Positions 45,725 to 56,800 of a stretch of DNA of 64,000 nt are shown in pieces (positions within the stretch are counted from its first letter, which is position 1; every line of letters starts with the position of its first letter). The notes under the pieces are model-generated. The model saw nothing but the letters and a program-made list of their open reading frames with translations, had not been told where the DNA came from and did not search any database. The translations under genes were made by a program, and so were the position numbers. The DNA is taken from assembly GCA_050084985.1 (NCBI GenBank), contig JBITNC010000001.1, forward strand, positions 47,058,001 to 47,122,000, in the 5' to 3' direction. The DNA comes from Nageia nagi. Its lineage: Eukaryota; Pinophyta.

Positions 45725-47305
45725 TTATCTTGATGGAAAGAACCTCATGCCATGATTATTTCTACAGAATCGGGCAATGTGTCCATATTCATGACAGTTG
45801 TAACACTCAACAGGATACTCCATTAGTGGGCCGAATGCATTCCTAGTAACAAAGGTTCTTGGAGTGATATTATACTTACATTCAAAAATTTTGTGTCCAT
45901 ATGCATTGCATTTGAAACAGTATCCATTGAAGGGATGGATATATCTATTATGTTGCTGAGTACTTTTTGGTCCTGCATAGGGTCTTCTTTTGGAATGCAT
46001 TTGAGTGAAGCCATCATCCTCCAGTTCAGAGCCGCCTCCCTTCTTCTTGGTTTCTTTTATGTTTTCCCTTTTTGTGTCATGGGAAGATTGTCCTTGTTCA
46101 TATCCTAGACCAGATTTATCAAAAAACATTCTTTGACTGTTGATGATTTCGCTAAGTTTAGTCGACCTTCCTTCTAGATATTCAAAGAAGCTGATTTTCT
46201 TGGTGACTTCCTCTAGTTGCATACGTAGCCCAGTTATTTCTTCTTCGAGCTTACTGCAATTTTTAACTTTCACAAGAAGCTGTTCCTCCAAACTCTCATT
46301 TATTCTCTTAGATTCTTCCACTTCTATTTTTAAGTTTTCTATAGTATTACTTGCATCATCAAGCCTTTTTGAGAGTCTCTCATTTTTCTTTATTTCTTTC
46401 TCCAGTTCATTCAATGCTGTTATTAGTTCTTCTTTAGGATCATACTCAATCTCACAGTCATTTTCTTCATCTATCTCTTCCTTTTTATGTTTTTGGTCAT
46501 TTTGATTATCTTTATTCAGTTTCTCTTCAAATGCCATGAACGATGCTCCATTGTATTCTTTTTCTGATTCACTACTGGAATCATCATCAGTGGAGCCTTC
46601 ATTTCTAGATGTGAATCTCTGTCTATTTGACCTTCTATTTCGAGCATGAGATTTCATTTTGTGGTTTTTCTCAAAATATGATTCTTGATCATCTTTATCA
46701 GTTTTTCTATATGGACATTTTGAAATGAAATGACCAATACCACCACAGTTAAAACATTTAATCGGTAGCTTGCCTTTATATTTACCTTTTCCCCTTTTTA
46801 GCTTTCTCACAAAATTTGCTTCTACTTCATCAGATTGTTCCTCATCGTCTGAATCTATTTTGGCTTTGGTACTGTTATTCGCTTTAAACGCTGCTTCCTT
46901 TTCTGAATGTTTTGCTTTTTCGATCCTCATTTCATAAGCAGTCAACGATCCATGCATTTCATCCATGCTGAAAGTTTTCAAATTTTTTGCTTCTTCAATA
47001 GCAGATACCTTTGAATCAAAGCGAGATGTGAGAGAACGCAGTACCTTTTTCACGATGACATGATCTTCAATTTCTTCCCCAAGACCTCTGATTGCATTAG
47101 TAATTTCATTTACTCTCAACATGTATGCTTCGATGGTTTCATCTTCATTCATCTTTAGAACTTCGAATTGAGCTCTATGAGTTTGGAGTTTTGCTTCCTT
47201 GACTTTATCATCTCCTTCGTGAATGCTCTTCAACTTATTCCATATTTCATTTGCAGATTTGCATGCCATAACTTTCACCAGTTCACTATCCACAAGACCA
47301 CACAT
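45725..47305 (-). CDS. copia-2 Gag, main open frame (526 codons), UBN2 domain and three zinc knuckles
   Basis: The longest coding stretch in the window. Residues 1-150 are the UBN2 Gag domain (IWNKLKSIHEGDDKVKEAKL, then QFEVLKMNEDETIEAYMLRV and the LRSLTSRFD motif). A CCHC zinc knuckle is at Cys184, Cys187, His192, Cys197. Residues 290-380 are Glu/Lys/Leu-rich with heptads, a probable coiled coil. Two further CCHC knuckles lie at Cys463-Cys466-His471-Cys476 and Cys501-Cys504-His509-Cys514. Gag packages element RNA in the particle; three knuckles plus a coiled coil is more than the usual one knuckle. The first Met is internal: the true start is at 47520 and one frameshift intervenes, so the full protein is not made from this copy. 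Confidence 0.9.
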   Translation of the reverse strand: MCGLVDSELVKVMACKSANEIWNKLKSIHEGDDKVKEAKLQTHRAQFEVLKMNEDETIEAYMLRVNEITNAIRGLGEEIEDHVIVKKVLRSLTSRFDSKVSAIEEAKNLKTFSMDEMHGSLTAYEMRIEKAKHSEKEAAFKANNSTKAKIDSDDEEQSDEVEANFVRKLKRGKGKYKGKLPIKCFNCGGIGHFISKCPYRKTDKDDQESYFEKNHKMKSHARNRRSNRQRFTSRNEGSTDDDSSSESEKEYNGASFMAFEEKLNKDNQNDQKHKKEEIDEENDCEIEYDPKEELITALNELEKEIKKNERLSKRLDDASNTIENLKIEVEESKRINESLEEQLLVKVKNCSKLEEEITGLRMQLEEVTKKISFFEYLEGRSTKLSEIINSQRMFFDKSGLGYEQGQSSHDTKRENIKETKKKGGGSELEDDGFTQMHSKRRPYAGPKSTQQHNRYIHPFNGYCFKCNAYGHKIFECKYNITPRTFVTRNAFGPLMEYPVECYNCHEYGHIARFCRNNHGMRFFPSR

Positions 47306-47520
47306 TAGAGCATTTCTTGCTTTTGCATCATATTCAAATGCCTTTCTTTCTGCTTCATCTGATGGACCTGTAGGGGAGGAGTGTAACCCTTTTTAACAGC
47401 ATTCCAAGTGCCAAAACCCAAAGCACTGAGATAAGTCTTCATTTGAATTTTCCAGAAAGCATAATTGTTTCCATCAAAGAGAGGTGCCTTGTTAGATGAG
47501 AAACCTTCTCCGCTTGCCAT
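47305..47520 (-). pseudogene. copia-2 Gag, N-terminal part
   Basis: The ATG at 47520-47518 lies about 50 bases after the primer-binding site and opens MASGEGFSSNKAPLFDGNNY followed by AFWKIQMKTYLSALG, the usual start of copia Gag ('PLFDG.NY..WK..M..YL'). After residue 50 (GYTPPL) the frame slips: a one-base loss in a run of C (plus-strand G run near 47372-47380) moves the rest of Gag to the next frame, where it continues as TGPSDEAERKAFEYDAKARN and into the long frame ending at 45725. One shift is all that separates the two. Confidence 0.9.
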
Positions 47521-47568
47521 AGTGTCACTACCGGATCTCCTTAGCTGTTATAGCCTGAGTAGGAATGT

Positions 47569-47581
47569 GGCTCTGATACCA
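47569..47581 (-). other. copia-2 primer-binding site (initiator tRNA-Met)
   Basis: Minus strand TGGTATCAGAGCC, exact match, two bases inside the 5' LTR. Confidence 0.95.
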
Positions 47582-47583
47582 AT

Positions 47584-50328
47584 TGTTGTTCTTCGAGTGA
47601 CACTGAGAGGGGGGGGTGAATCAGTGTATATAAAAATAATCAATTTAATCTTCTTAAATAAAGATAGATTAAAAGTCAGAGAAAAATGAGCAAGCACACC
47701 AGTACATCACACAACACCAGATGTAACGAGGTTCACCAGATTGGCTACATCCCCAAAATTGACTGCTTGGACACCAATCCAAATCCATCCATTAAAGAAA
47801 GCTTACAGATTCACAGCACCAATTGTGAAGGGTAGCACCAACTACCACTTTGAGAATAATAGCACCAACTGCTTGGAGCACCGACTCCAGCTCTCAAATT
47901 CATAGCACCAATTGTGAAGGGTAGCACCCACTACCACTTTGAGCATAGCAGCACCTACTACTTGGAGCACCAACTCCAGCTCTCAAATTCACAGCACCAA
48001 CTGTGAAGGATAGCACCAACTACCACTTATCAAGCACCCACTTGAGACAACATTAAAAGGGAGGAAGGAATATAGTTCTAGAAGACCCTCAATGGCCTAG
48101 CTCCAATGCTCACTGTTTGATCTCTGCACACAGCTCCAAAGTAACACAGAAACAATCACTATACTATGTGCATATTCGTTTGCTCACTTCACACACTTCG
48201 GATACTTCCCTCTTCCACACCGTTACCTGCTCTCACCCACTTCTCTTCTCACCACATCCATACAATTACCTGCATTTGCACACTTCACTTCATGCACATC
48301 TCATCACACACTATTGCCTTCACTCCGACACTTCACTCTACCCACTACGGATACTTCACACTACACATAGCGGATTCTTCACACTGCACACTTCGGATAC
48401 TTCACTCTGTACACTTCAGATACTTCACTCTGCACACTTTGGATACTTCACTCTACACACTTCAGATACTTCACTCTACACACTTTGGATGCTTCACTCT
48501 ACACACTTCGGATGCTTCACTCTGCACACTTCAGATGCTTCACACTACACACTACACCACACCATTTACACTTCTTTTTCTCTCTTTTTACTGTGCAATC
48601 ACAACTACCACTCTCCTCGAGCTGTGCAATCATAACTTCCACTCTCCTCGAGCTGTGCACTCATAACTGCCACTCTCCTCGAGCTGTGCACTCATAACTT
48701 CCACTCTTCTCAAGCTGTGCACTCACAACTACCACTTCATTCACTTCATTCCTGTAATTCACCGTTACACATCAAGAAATTGTTCCTATCATTACACGTT
48801 ATCAAAAACAAACTGAAAAGGAATCCTTGTTTGTAACTACTTCTGTACCAAAAGGGAGTTCACTATCTAAGTCTGCAACTGCTGTAACTGACGAATGCTC
48901 CTATTGCTCAAATAGATTTGTTCAGACACGTATAGCTCTTCCTCCACTAATTTTGAAGATTTGATAATATCTAATTATCTCTGATAATCCCAGACTCTTT
49001 TCTTCTTCATAATGATATTTCTGATAATCCTGAACTCTTTTCTTCTTCATAATGGTATTTCTGATAATTCTGGACTCTTTATTGTATACACCATGATGTC
49101 ATCATCTTCGAACTCGGGAAGTAGAGTAAAATGCTTCCCGTGTGATGTCATCATCTCCAGACTCTTATCTCCGCACTTTTATCTCTGCACTTTTGTCTCC
49201 ACACTTTTATCTCCGGACTTTTGTGTCCACACTTTTATCTCTGGACTTTTATCTCCGGACTTTTGTCTCCAGAATTTTGTCTCTGGACTTTTATCTCTAG
49301 ACTTTTAAACACCAACTGCTGATGTCATCTTCTCTGAACTCCAGAAGTAGAGTAAAATGCTTCCCGCATGATGTCATCATCTTCGGACTCCGAAAGAGAG
49401 TTCCAATGTATCTACGTGGCCTTTCAGACTTTTCAACACCAACTGCTGATGTCATCATCTCTGGACTCCGGTCTTTAGCAAAATGCGACTATCTTATCCT
49501 TTGTAATGTCATCCTTTTAATCCTAAACATTTTACTTTCAGGACATTTACTTTATGGACTCCGTATTGTCAATCTCTCTTTGTCGATCTCATCTCTGCAT
49601 TCCAAAATGCTTTATTTGCTGGCTCTGGCTCTTTGATCACTCTTTGCTGACCTCATCATCTCCGGAACCCGATTCTATTCACAAATGTGAACATCGTTCT
49701 CCCCGTGATGTCATCTCTTGCTTCCGGATTGTTTTACTCGCTGGCTCTGGCTCTTTGATCGCTCCTTGCTTACCTCATCACTTTCGGACTCCAGTTTTGA
49801 GTGAAGGCCCGAAATCGCTGACGTCATCTCTTCCAAAATGCTTTGTTTACTAACCCCGGCTTTACCAAAATCATGTGTTGACAACATTACAATCACTCAT
49901 CACCTCCGAAACTCGGTCAAACCTCCAGAACTTGATCAACATCTTGTTAACAACAATTACAATCACACTTCACCTCCGAAACTCGGTCAAACCTCCGGAA
50001 CCCGATCAACACCTTGTTAACAACAATTATAATCACACTTCACCTCCGGAACGTGATCAAACCTCCGGAAACTGATCAACACCTTGTTAACAACAATTAC
50101 ACTCACACTTCACCTCCAGAACTCGGTCAAACCTCCGGAACCCGATCAACACCTTGTTAACAACAATTACAATCACACTTCACCTCCGAAACCCGGTCAA
50201 ACCTCCGGAACCTGATCAAAACCTTGTTGACAACAATTACAATCACACTTCACCTCCGGAACCCGGTCAAACCTCCGGAACCTGATCAAAACCTTGTTGA
50301 CAACAATTACAATCACACATACTCAACA
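47584..50328 (-). repeat. copia-2 LTR (5' LTR on the minus strand)
   Basis: 2745 bases, collinear with 41864-44610, including every tandem array with the same copy number in the 70-base array. Differences are mostly C/T and G/A, many at CpG. Confidence 0.95.
49889..50308. repeat. 70-base tandem array, six units, in the other copia-2 LTR
   Basis: Same phase, unit length and number as 44171-44590. It keeps more CCGG sites (for example 'tccggaac') than the partner, where many are TTGG/CTGG/CCAG. Confidence 0.95.
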
Positions 50329-50333
50329 ATTAT

Positions 50334-51746
50334 TCCTCATCATTCCTCCCAACAATAAGAGCTTTTGTCCCCAAAGATTAGGAGTAGGGGTTGAGAAGAA
50401 AACCCACATTATCAAGATATAAAGTGGTTGATTTTGATGCAATTTACAAAGATAAAAGAAGAAGCAATGTAGGAGGGCCAAAATATGACTATAAAATTGC
50501 TAAAATATTCACTATGACTCTTTTCTCCTCAAGAGTAACCATACAAAAGTCCAAGAAACAATAGACCATGGTAGAATGGAACTACAACTCTAAGTGATAG
50601 AGTACCTAATTCATATGTTATATGATATCTAATGAATAATTGATATAGTTTTAAAAATAATCCCAATAATTAATTTTATTCTTGGAAGAACCAATAGAAC
50701 ACTACAAAAATATTTGAAGTACAAAAGCATCAAAATATTGTGAAGACCTAAGTATCTCAAAAATGGGGCCAATCTACCAAAGGAAGGATGCAAAGAGATC
50801 CTATCAACCTAAAACTAGGGAATAAACTTTCCTTTAATTATTAAAGGATGGCATAAGGAAGAACTCAAAATTTGAAGGCCAATGCTTCAAATGGATCTAA
50901 AATTGGAATTTGAATGATAAAGATACAACCTTATGAAAAGTTCATTAATTAATGAAAGAGATCCACTATAAAATAATGATGATCACATCAAGCATAAAGA
51001 GGCAAACTATACCATCCAATCACTCATTGTAAGGATCTTAAAGTGAAAGAGCCAACATAATAGACAACATGCCAAATGAAGATCTGAGGAAGAAGTTATG
51101 ACAAAAACTCCTTTACAATTGAAAATTACCTAAACTAAATGCAAATTTGATTTGGCCATGATGCCAACAAATTATGAGTTAATATCAAAAAGAGGTTCAA
51201 ATTTTGATAAACTTAAAACCCTCAATGAGCATAAAACCATGGGGAAAACCACCCATTACATTTTATCCAATTGTCTTCCCCTAAAAAATGTAGTTGTAGT
51301 CCCTATAAAAAATAGGAGCTTGTAGAAGCCATAATTTTTTATCTAGAGATTTGTTTTATGTATTATTTATACCATTGAAAATTTGTAGATGTGTATAATT
51401 CACATACAAAATTTAATCCCATTTGGATTAGTACACAACCTTCATTTTTCATCATCACCAAAACATAGTTTTACAAAATGGGTATGGAGAATACCAACCT
51501 TGACTCAATGACCTCTACCTTGGATTCACTTATTCCAAGAGATGAAAAGGAGATCAAAGAAATGAGAAGTGTAGATCCAACCAAAGTGGTATTTGTTTTC
51601 CTTCAAATATAAAACAAAATACACAATAGAGATTGGAAATGAACCCAAAGCACAAATGATGGTTGGAAAGGGGTAATAGTGTGAAGTCAATCCCCCCTCA
51701 AATTTGATAACAAGTCTAAGAGTCAAGTTCCCAAAGAGAAGGAACT
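50334..51746 (-). other. internal DNA of element F, non-coding
   Basis: About 1.4 kb. One 66-codon minus-strand open stretch (51526-51726) contains FPISIVYFVLYLKENKYHFG but no known motif. Purine-rich 'gttgggaggaatgatgagg' on the minus strand close to 50335-50355 may be the polypurine tract. No Gag, protease or RT signature was seen. Confidence 0.45.
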
Positions 51747-51758
51747 ACTTTGATACCA
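51747..51758 (-). other. primer-binding site of element F
   Basis: Minus strand TGGTATCAAAGT, ten of 12 bases identical to the initiator tRNA-Met complement, one base from the LTR end. Confidence 0.65.
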
Positions 51759-51759
51759 A

Positions 51760-51951
51760 TGATATGGAACTAGAATCTAGAATACATTTATTACAAAGAG
51801 AAGTGTATAAATAACCAAGATTACAATGAATAACATGGTATTAATAGCACAATATTATAATATAATTGTAAACATTAAATGATATTAACTAAATTCATAT
51901 AAAGCATTATTTTTTCCTAGATACCTTAGAAAGGTATTTTTCATTAGTGCA
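51760..51951 (-). repeat. right LTR-like repeat of element F
   Basis: Starts TGATATGGAACTAG. Its far end is set either at the CA of 51943 or of 51951; the second overlaps the proposed target duplication tagtgca. Confidence 0.55.
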
Positions 51952-52644
51952 TATAAATATATAACATAACAATTTAAGAATAACATGAAGTAAATTATAA
52001 TTTAGAGATCAAGAAGATCAATTCATTAATTAATAGACATAAAACACAAGCTACATCACAAGGGGAAAATATCTATGTTGTTCAAACATTCATACATAGA
52101 TCAAATAAGCATATATAGCCTTTGATCATCAAATATATACTAAATAAAATAACCAACTAGTTCTTATGACATCATCTTTTATATATAGCAATAGTTATTA
52201 GCATCTGAAAGGAATCTAATCTCAATCATTACAAAATCTAACTAAGATCTTCTTATCAACCCATATGTCATCTCATCTTGAAAAATTTCTATCATTGGTG
52301 GGTTTGGTTAAAGCTACTAGAGCATCTTTCCACTTAGCCACTTCTCAAATATTCAATTCTGATCTTGACTTATTTAGCTAGTGCAAAGGATCTAGTTTTC
52401 TTGCATTCTAGTAAACTCATTTCATCCTTAATATTTCCACACTCTGGTTGATTAGTACCATATCATCATATCTTACAAAATCTTTGTATTCTAAAAATAT
52501 ATTTAGAACCTCAATTTTCCTAAGTTCTAGTATTACCATGATTCTTGTAATACAATCAAGTTGCAATAACAACAAAACTTATACAACATTCTTGCACTCT
52601 AGAAGAACTTATCTCTTATCAATCTCTCTATATTTCATTAACAT
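51952..52644. other. no recognisable gene
   Basis: AT-rich DNA right of element F; the plus-strand open stretch 52448-52666 shows no motif. Confidence 0.5.
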
Positions 52645-52875
52645 TAATCATCATAACATTATTTAGAAAGTGATTGATTTATTTTTATCAAATTTATAGC
52701 CCATACCATTTTTATAGGTCTCTAATCAATTTAAATGATATACTATTAGATAGATCTTGAAAAGACCTTTAAAATGGTGTTGTACAACCCCATTTGAGAA
52801 AGGAATGAGTTGTTAAAGGCCAAAAATGCATATGTTCATCTACAATAAAATGCATACTTTCATATGTATTAATTA
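52645..52875. repeat. partial copy of the foldback repeat family
   Basis: Collinear with 59690-59890: 'gtga(c/t)tgatttatttttatcaa', 'ataggtctc.aatc.atttaaatgatata', 'attagatagatct', 'ttgagaaag.aatgag' and 'aaggccaaaaatg..tatg.tcatctaca'. Confidence 0.75.
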
Positions 52876-53129
52876 TTTATATCCTATTGTGATAAGAGGT
52901 TTATGTTAATATTTTTTTATCTCTTATAGGATAGATAGAGGTTCAAAGGTAGATGGAACAAATAAAGTTTGAACATACTTCATCATTTGTGTAATTGGAT
53001 AATAATGTGCAAAGAGTTGGGAAGTATCAATCCTAGAATCTAAGGTAGAAGCCTCCTTAATGCCTAGAATAGGTAGATGATTCATAGGCTTAAAGCCAGT
53101 TAAAAATGAAGGTAATTTCATGGGTTATC

Positions 53130-55210
53130 CTTGTATTGAAACTAAGGTTGTCCTAACATGTGTTGTTTGTTGTTCTATAGTTGAAGAAGTGAAAATTGAA
53201 GTTGTAGTATGCATTTAGATATGGGAATATGGGGATACTAAGTGGACAAGCATTATAGATGAAAATGGAGTAATGGGAGCAACATGCACCAATAGGGTTG
53301 TAATATAAATAATGAAAGAGGATGTAATAGAATGAAGTTGAGCCAAAGTATTGGATCTTACCAAAACTTGTTGGGGAGTGATTGATGGAGTAGCTGAAGA
53401 TGTTATGGCAGCAACATATGATGATTTTAAAGTAAGAATTTTAATTGTACTAGAGGAGGCTTATCCTAAGCTCTTTTATAGGTGTCTTATATAAATCCTC
53501 TATTATTTTTCTCAAGAGGAGGCTCATCTGGTCTTACCTCAATCTAGTATTTTACAATTCTAGGGGCTCCAAAACTAGGAGTTTTCTATGGTTGAGCTTG
53601 CTTTTACTGGGGCTTATCCATTTTTTTGTATAACCTCCTAATGCCTTTTCTAGGTTTATTTAATGGTGATAGGGGAGGGAGGCTTATTTGTATCATAAAT
53701 TTCTTCATCAGAAATTGAAACCTATTTCTTAGGGTGCTCTTCATTATATTTCTTGGAAAATTGATGATCATCTGAATCTACTACATTTTAAATATTAAAA
53801 ATGTCATTTTATTAGCCTTGCTCCATCTTTTCTTTGTATTGATATTTTTGTAAGAATCTCTACCCAATTAGTCCCTTATCTCATCATAATTATGCTTCTT
53901 ATTGAAGAAATTTCTCTATAAAGTGTCTTTGGAAGAAGTTTCTTGAATGAACATCTTCTTTATATCCAAATTAGATAATTTATTTGGAATGACATTATCC
54001 TTTATAGGGTTTCTAAAGCTCTCAAACTAATCATCTTTATGTGTATGGAAGGTGGTTAGGTTCCCTTGATTATTGATTTTCAAATGAGCTACCATAATAC
54101 CATCTGAGTCATAATGATAGGCCATACTTATAGTTATCAAGCCTAATTTTTCTTGTATTCCTACAAGTTTAGAAGCTTGCCTATTCTTATTCAACATAAA
54201 ACCCTCAAAAGTTTGAACATTAGTAGAAAATGCTTGTTCTTTTCTTTCTCAATCCAAAATTTTCATCCATCTCATCCAACTATATGAAAAATATAATTAC
54301 AAATAATCTATATGATACATAATATAAGAGAAAATATGGCTTCCCTAGGAATCAATACAATATAAAAAATACTCCATATCTTATTAAATAATAATCTGTT
54401 AATTCTAGATTAGGCATCCTGATCATGTTCATGATTTATTATCTAAATATGGGAATAACGTTCCCCTCAATAATTGTTAAAGTAGGTTAAAGAAAATTTT
54501 TCACAAATAGATAATAGTAGGAATACCTCAACTCAACAATCCAATAGTTCATAGATAAAGGGTTCCCTTATTTTTCCTATTTTTGAGTAGGGATGTTTAG
54601 TAAAGAGTCTACATTTGTGTAATAAAAGAGCCATACACTAATAAGACATAATGAAATTCCTTTGAATGTTTGTGATTACTAAAGGCATAAGTGATATGAT
54701 GGGAGAGAAATAATGACCAATCAAATTATATAGGGATTTTCTCATGGTTAATTGCATAGGAAGTGGACATTTGATCAAACATGACATCCTTATCTAACTT
54801 ATAACCAATTAGCATGGCCAAAGTAGAGAGGAGGTTTGTAAATGTTCCTTAAAAGTACAAATATACATAGAACCAATGGAAAGAGTATTTATAGAGGAGC
54901 TTGCATGAAATTGGAGGAAAGAAAGAATGGAAGGCTTGTAATACTTTGCCTAATTATCATGAATAAATTTATACATGTTCTCCTCATTATAGAATTAGAA
55001 GGCATAGGATATTTCCTTTTGGAAGAAATCAAATAGTACTTGATCATTTTTTATAATAATTATAGAGGATTGATTAATATACAACTCTAAGGCTAGTATA
55101 AGATTGGGTGCTAGGTAAGTTCTATATGGAGTGACTAACATAACACCAATATAATATGCAACTACACTTACATGGCCAAAGCAAAAAAGAGAGGACTTAA
55201 TATCCATGGT
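53130..55210 (-). pseudogene. unrecognised gag-like polyprotein relic
   Basis: The minus strand reads as protein over 2 kb in shifting frames: the 70-codon stretch 54995-55207 (MDIKSSLFCFGHVSVVAYYI), then LAMLIGYKLDKDVMFDQMST and a YAINHEKIPI segment (about 54680-54800), then DSDGIMVAHLKINNQGNLTT (about 54040-54110), then SDEEIYDTNKPPSPI, SFGAPRIVKY and VRPDEPPLEKNNRGFI (about 53490-53720). The last part is acidic and Pro-rich. I do not recognise the family; the layout (globular part, then charged Pro-rich tail) and the surroundings suggest the Gag of a gypsy element. The 65-codon stretch 52924-53121 may be its continuation. Confidence 0.4.
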
Positions 55211-55874
55211 TCTCTTTAGATACTTATTGTACCCATAGGTATTTGTATCTCTAATACCTTAGTGTGGATGAATGAATTGAATTTTGAACTTCTCCTCCTT
55301 TTGTGATGACTTAGCAGATCAGCCTTGTTCTTTGGATTCTTTTTTTCTTTGGCTCTTGCATAGAGAAGAGGAAGTAGAAGGTTGTGCTTGAGAACTTATA
55401 TACCATTATTTGTTTCCTTTATCCTTTATTTTATTTAATTTTATTCACTCTATTAGCTGTTGTGAATTGAATTATGTTTATGGATATCCAAAGCTCTAAA
55501 TTTCTATAAAGTATTTGAAACTTTGAGATAGACTCATCTCTACTACTTGCTCTATTCTAGACACTTAGGCAAAATGATAGCAATTTAATTATTCAAACAA
55601 TTTTTATGATCATCAATCAATATGATATTAAATTTAATGCTGGTTGATGTCGATATGAAAATGTGATCTTGATCCCTATGCTTGCATGATTTGGACTACT
55701 TTTCTTGTTATGAAATGAATGCATGAAAGTTGGCCATATTAGTGGTTATCAATAGTATTAAATATGAGTTGGTGATGGGTTATATGAGATTGATGTTGAT
55801 CTAATATAATTTGAGATTGATATTGATCTGATCTAATTTATCCAAGTGATGTGAGTCCCTAGCCTATGTGACTA

Positions 55875-56355
55875 TTAATTTTTTATTGACCCTAATTATC
55901 ATTTCAAAAAGTGATTTATTTGGCAATCATAATTTGACCTAAACCTATCATTTTTTATTTATTTATTTTTAACTTATGAATAATTGTATGTAGATTGTAC
56001 ACATATATTATTTTCACAATTCCAAAAAAATAAAAATTTATTAAACAAATACAAAAACCTAGCAATTCTTAAGACTTCCTCCAAAGTGAGACTCATCTTC
56101 TTGCACTTACCCCATTCTTAGATGCATACATAAGAAATCATGATAAAGGTGTGTCCAAATCATCATGGAGTACATACCCCATTCCTAGATGGAACACATG
56201 TAATTAGAACCATATATGTTAACATCATGATGAGGTACTTGTCCCATTCCTAGATGCAACATATGAAAAGAAATACATGGTGATGATTAGTTGAGACCCA
56301 ACTGATAAAGGTGACTCAAAGATATGATTGGTTTGAATATTTCCTAGTATGTTGG
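55875..56355. repeat. 470-base repeat, copy 1
   Basis: Collinear with 61105-61577 through 'ccctaattatcatttcaaaaagtg', 'tacacatatattattttcacaattccaaa', 'cctagcaattctta', 'tagatgcatacata', 'atcatgataaaggtgt' and 'ggtgactcaaagatatgattggttt'. Same orientation, 5.2 kb apart. Confidence 0.85.
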
Positions 56356-56429
56356 ATGAATTGGTTGATTTTCTTATTATAGTAAAAAAAATCATCAATG
56401 ATAATCATTTTCAAGCACTGATGACCTAA

Positions 56430-56800
56430 ACACTAACTTGATATCCTTACTGAGCTTTGAATAAGCAGCAACATCATAGTAGTTGCCTTATATGCCAACT
56501 AATTTTTGAAGGTGTTGTCACATCTTATTATTATTTTAAAATTTAATGCAACAAAATCCTTTGAAAGGTCCTTCATTTACTTTTGTATGCTTTCTAGTAA
56601 TGATACTTAACTATGCATTTATTAGTAACTTTATTGATGATCAATTCTAAATCTCCAATTATTGATAAGCACTTGATTCCCAATCTTATAGCTCTATATA
56701 AGCCAAGGTAAAGGGATTTATATTCAAATTCATTATTTGTATAGGTCCATGTTATCATGTAGGAGAATATATTAGATGGTTCTAATGGAGATTGAAAAAC
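56430..56800 (-). pseudogene. additional RNase H relic (element G)
   Basis: The minus strand reads MITWTYTNNEFEYKSLYLGL then YRAIRLGIKCLSIIGDLELI and INKVTNK (about 56630-56760), the same TNN..EY..L..GL..A...GI..L...GDSEL...Q signature as in element A, with GDS changed to GDL. In the next frame DLSKDFVALNFKIIIR (about 56550) is the expected follow-on. It lies about 330 bases downstream of a protease relic, so the order protease then additional RNase H is seen directly. Confidence 0.75.

Larger units (their letters stand above)
41864..50328 (-). mobile_element. Ty1/copia element copia-2: giant LTRs, truncated pol, non-autonomous
   Basis: LTRs 41864-44610 and 47584-50328 (2747 and 2745 bases) start TGTTGTTC and end CTCAACA. 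Perfect five-base target duplications ATTAT stand at 41859-41863 and 50329-50333. The 2973-base interior, on the minus strand, holds a primer-binding site, Gag, protease, part of integrase and purine tracts, but no RT or RNase H. LTRs make up 65 percent of the 8465-base element. The element must have depended on another copy for reverse transcriptase. LTR pair similarity (five differences over the first 337 bases by eye) and the intact target duplication make it the youngest insertion here. Confidence 0.95.
41573..51951 (-). mobile_element. small LTR element F, split by copia-2
   Basis: LTR-like direct repeats at 41573-41858 and 51760-51951 start TGATATG(A/G)AACTAGAATCTAG and share 'aacattaaatga.attaactaaat.cat' and 'ccttagaaaggtattt'. 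Directly left of the right copy, the minus strand reads TGGTATCAAAGT (51747-51758), a primer-binding site like those of the other elements, so the element points left. The bases 'tagtgca' occur beside both outer ends (41566-41572 and 51945-51951), fitting a target duplication. Without copia-2 the element is about 1.9 kb, too short for gag-pol, and no protein motif is seen inside, so it is a small non-autonomous (TRIM/SMART-like) element. Confidence 0.6.

Noticed and set aside
46140-46505. 121-codon Ser-rich plus-strand frame
   Set aside because: Antisense shadow of the copia-2 Gag coiled coil (Glu/Lys codons read backward give Ser/Phe/Leu).
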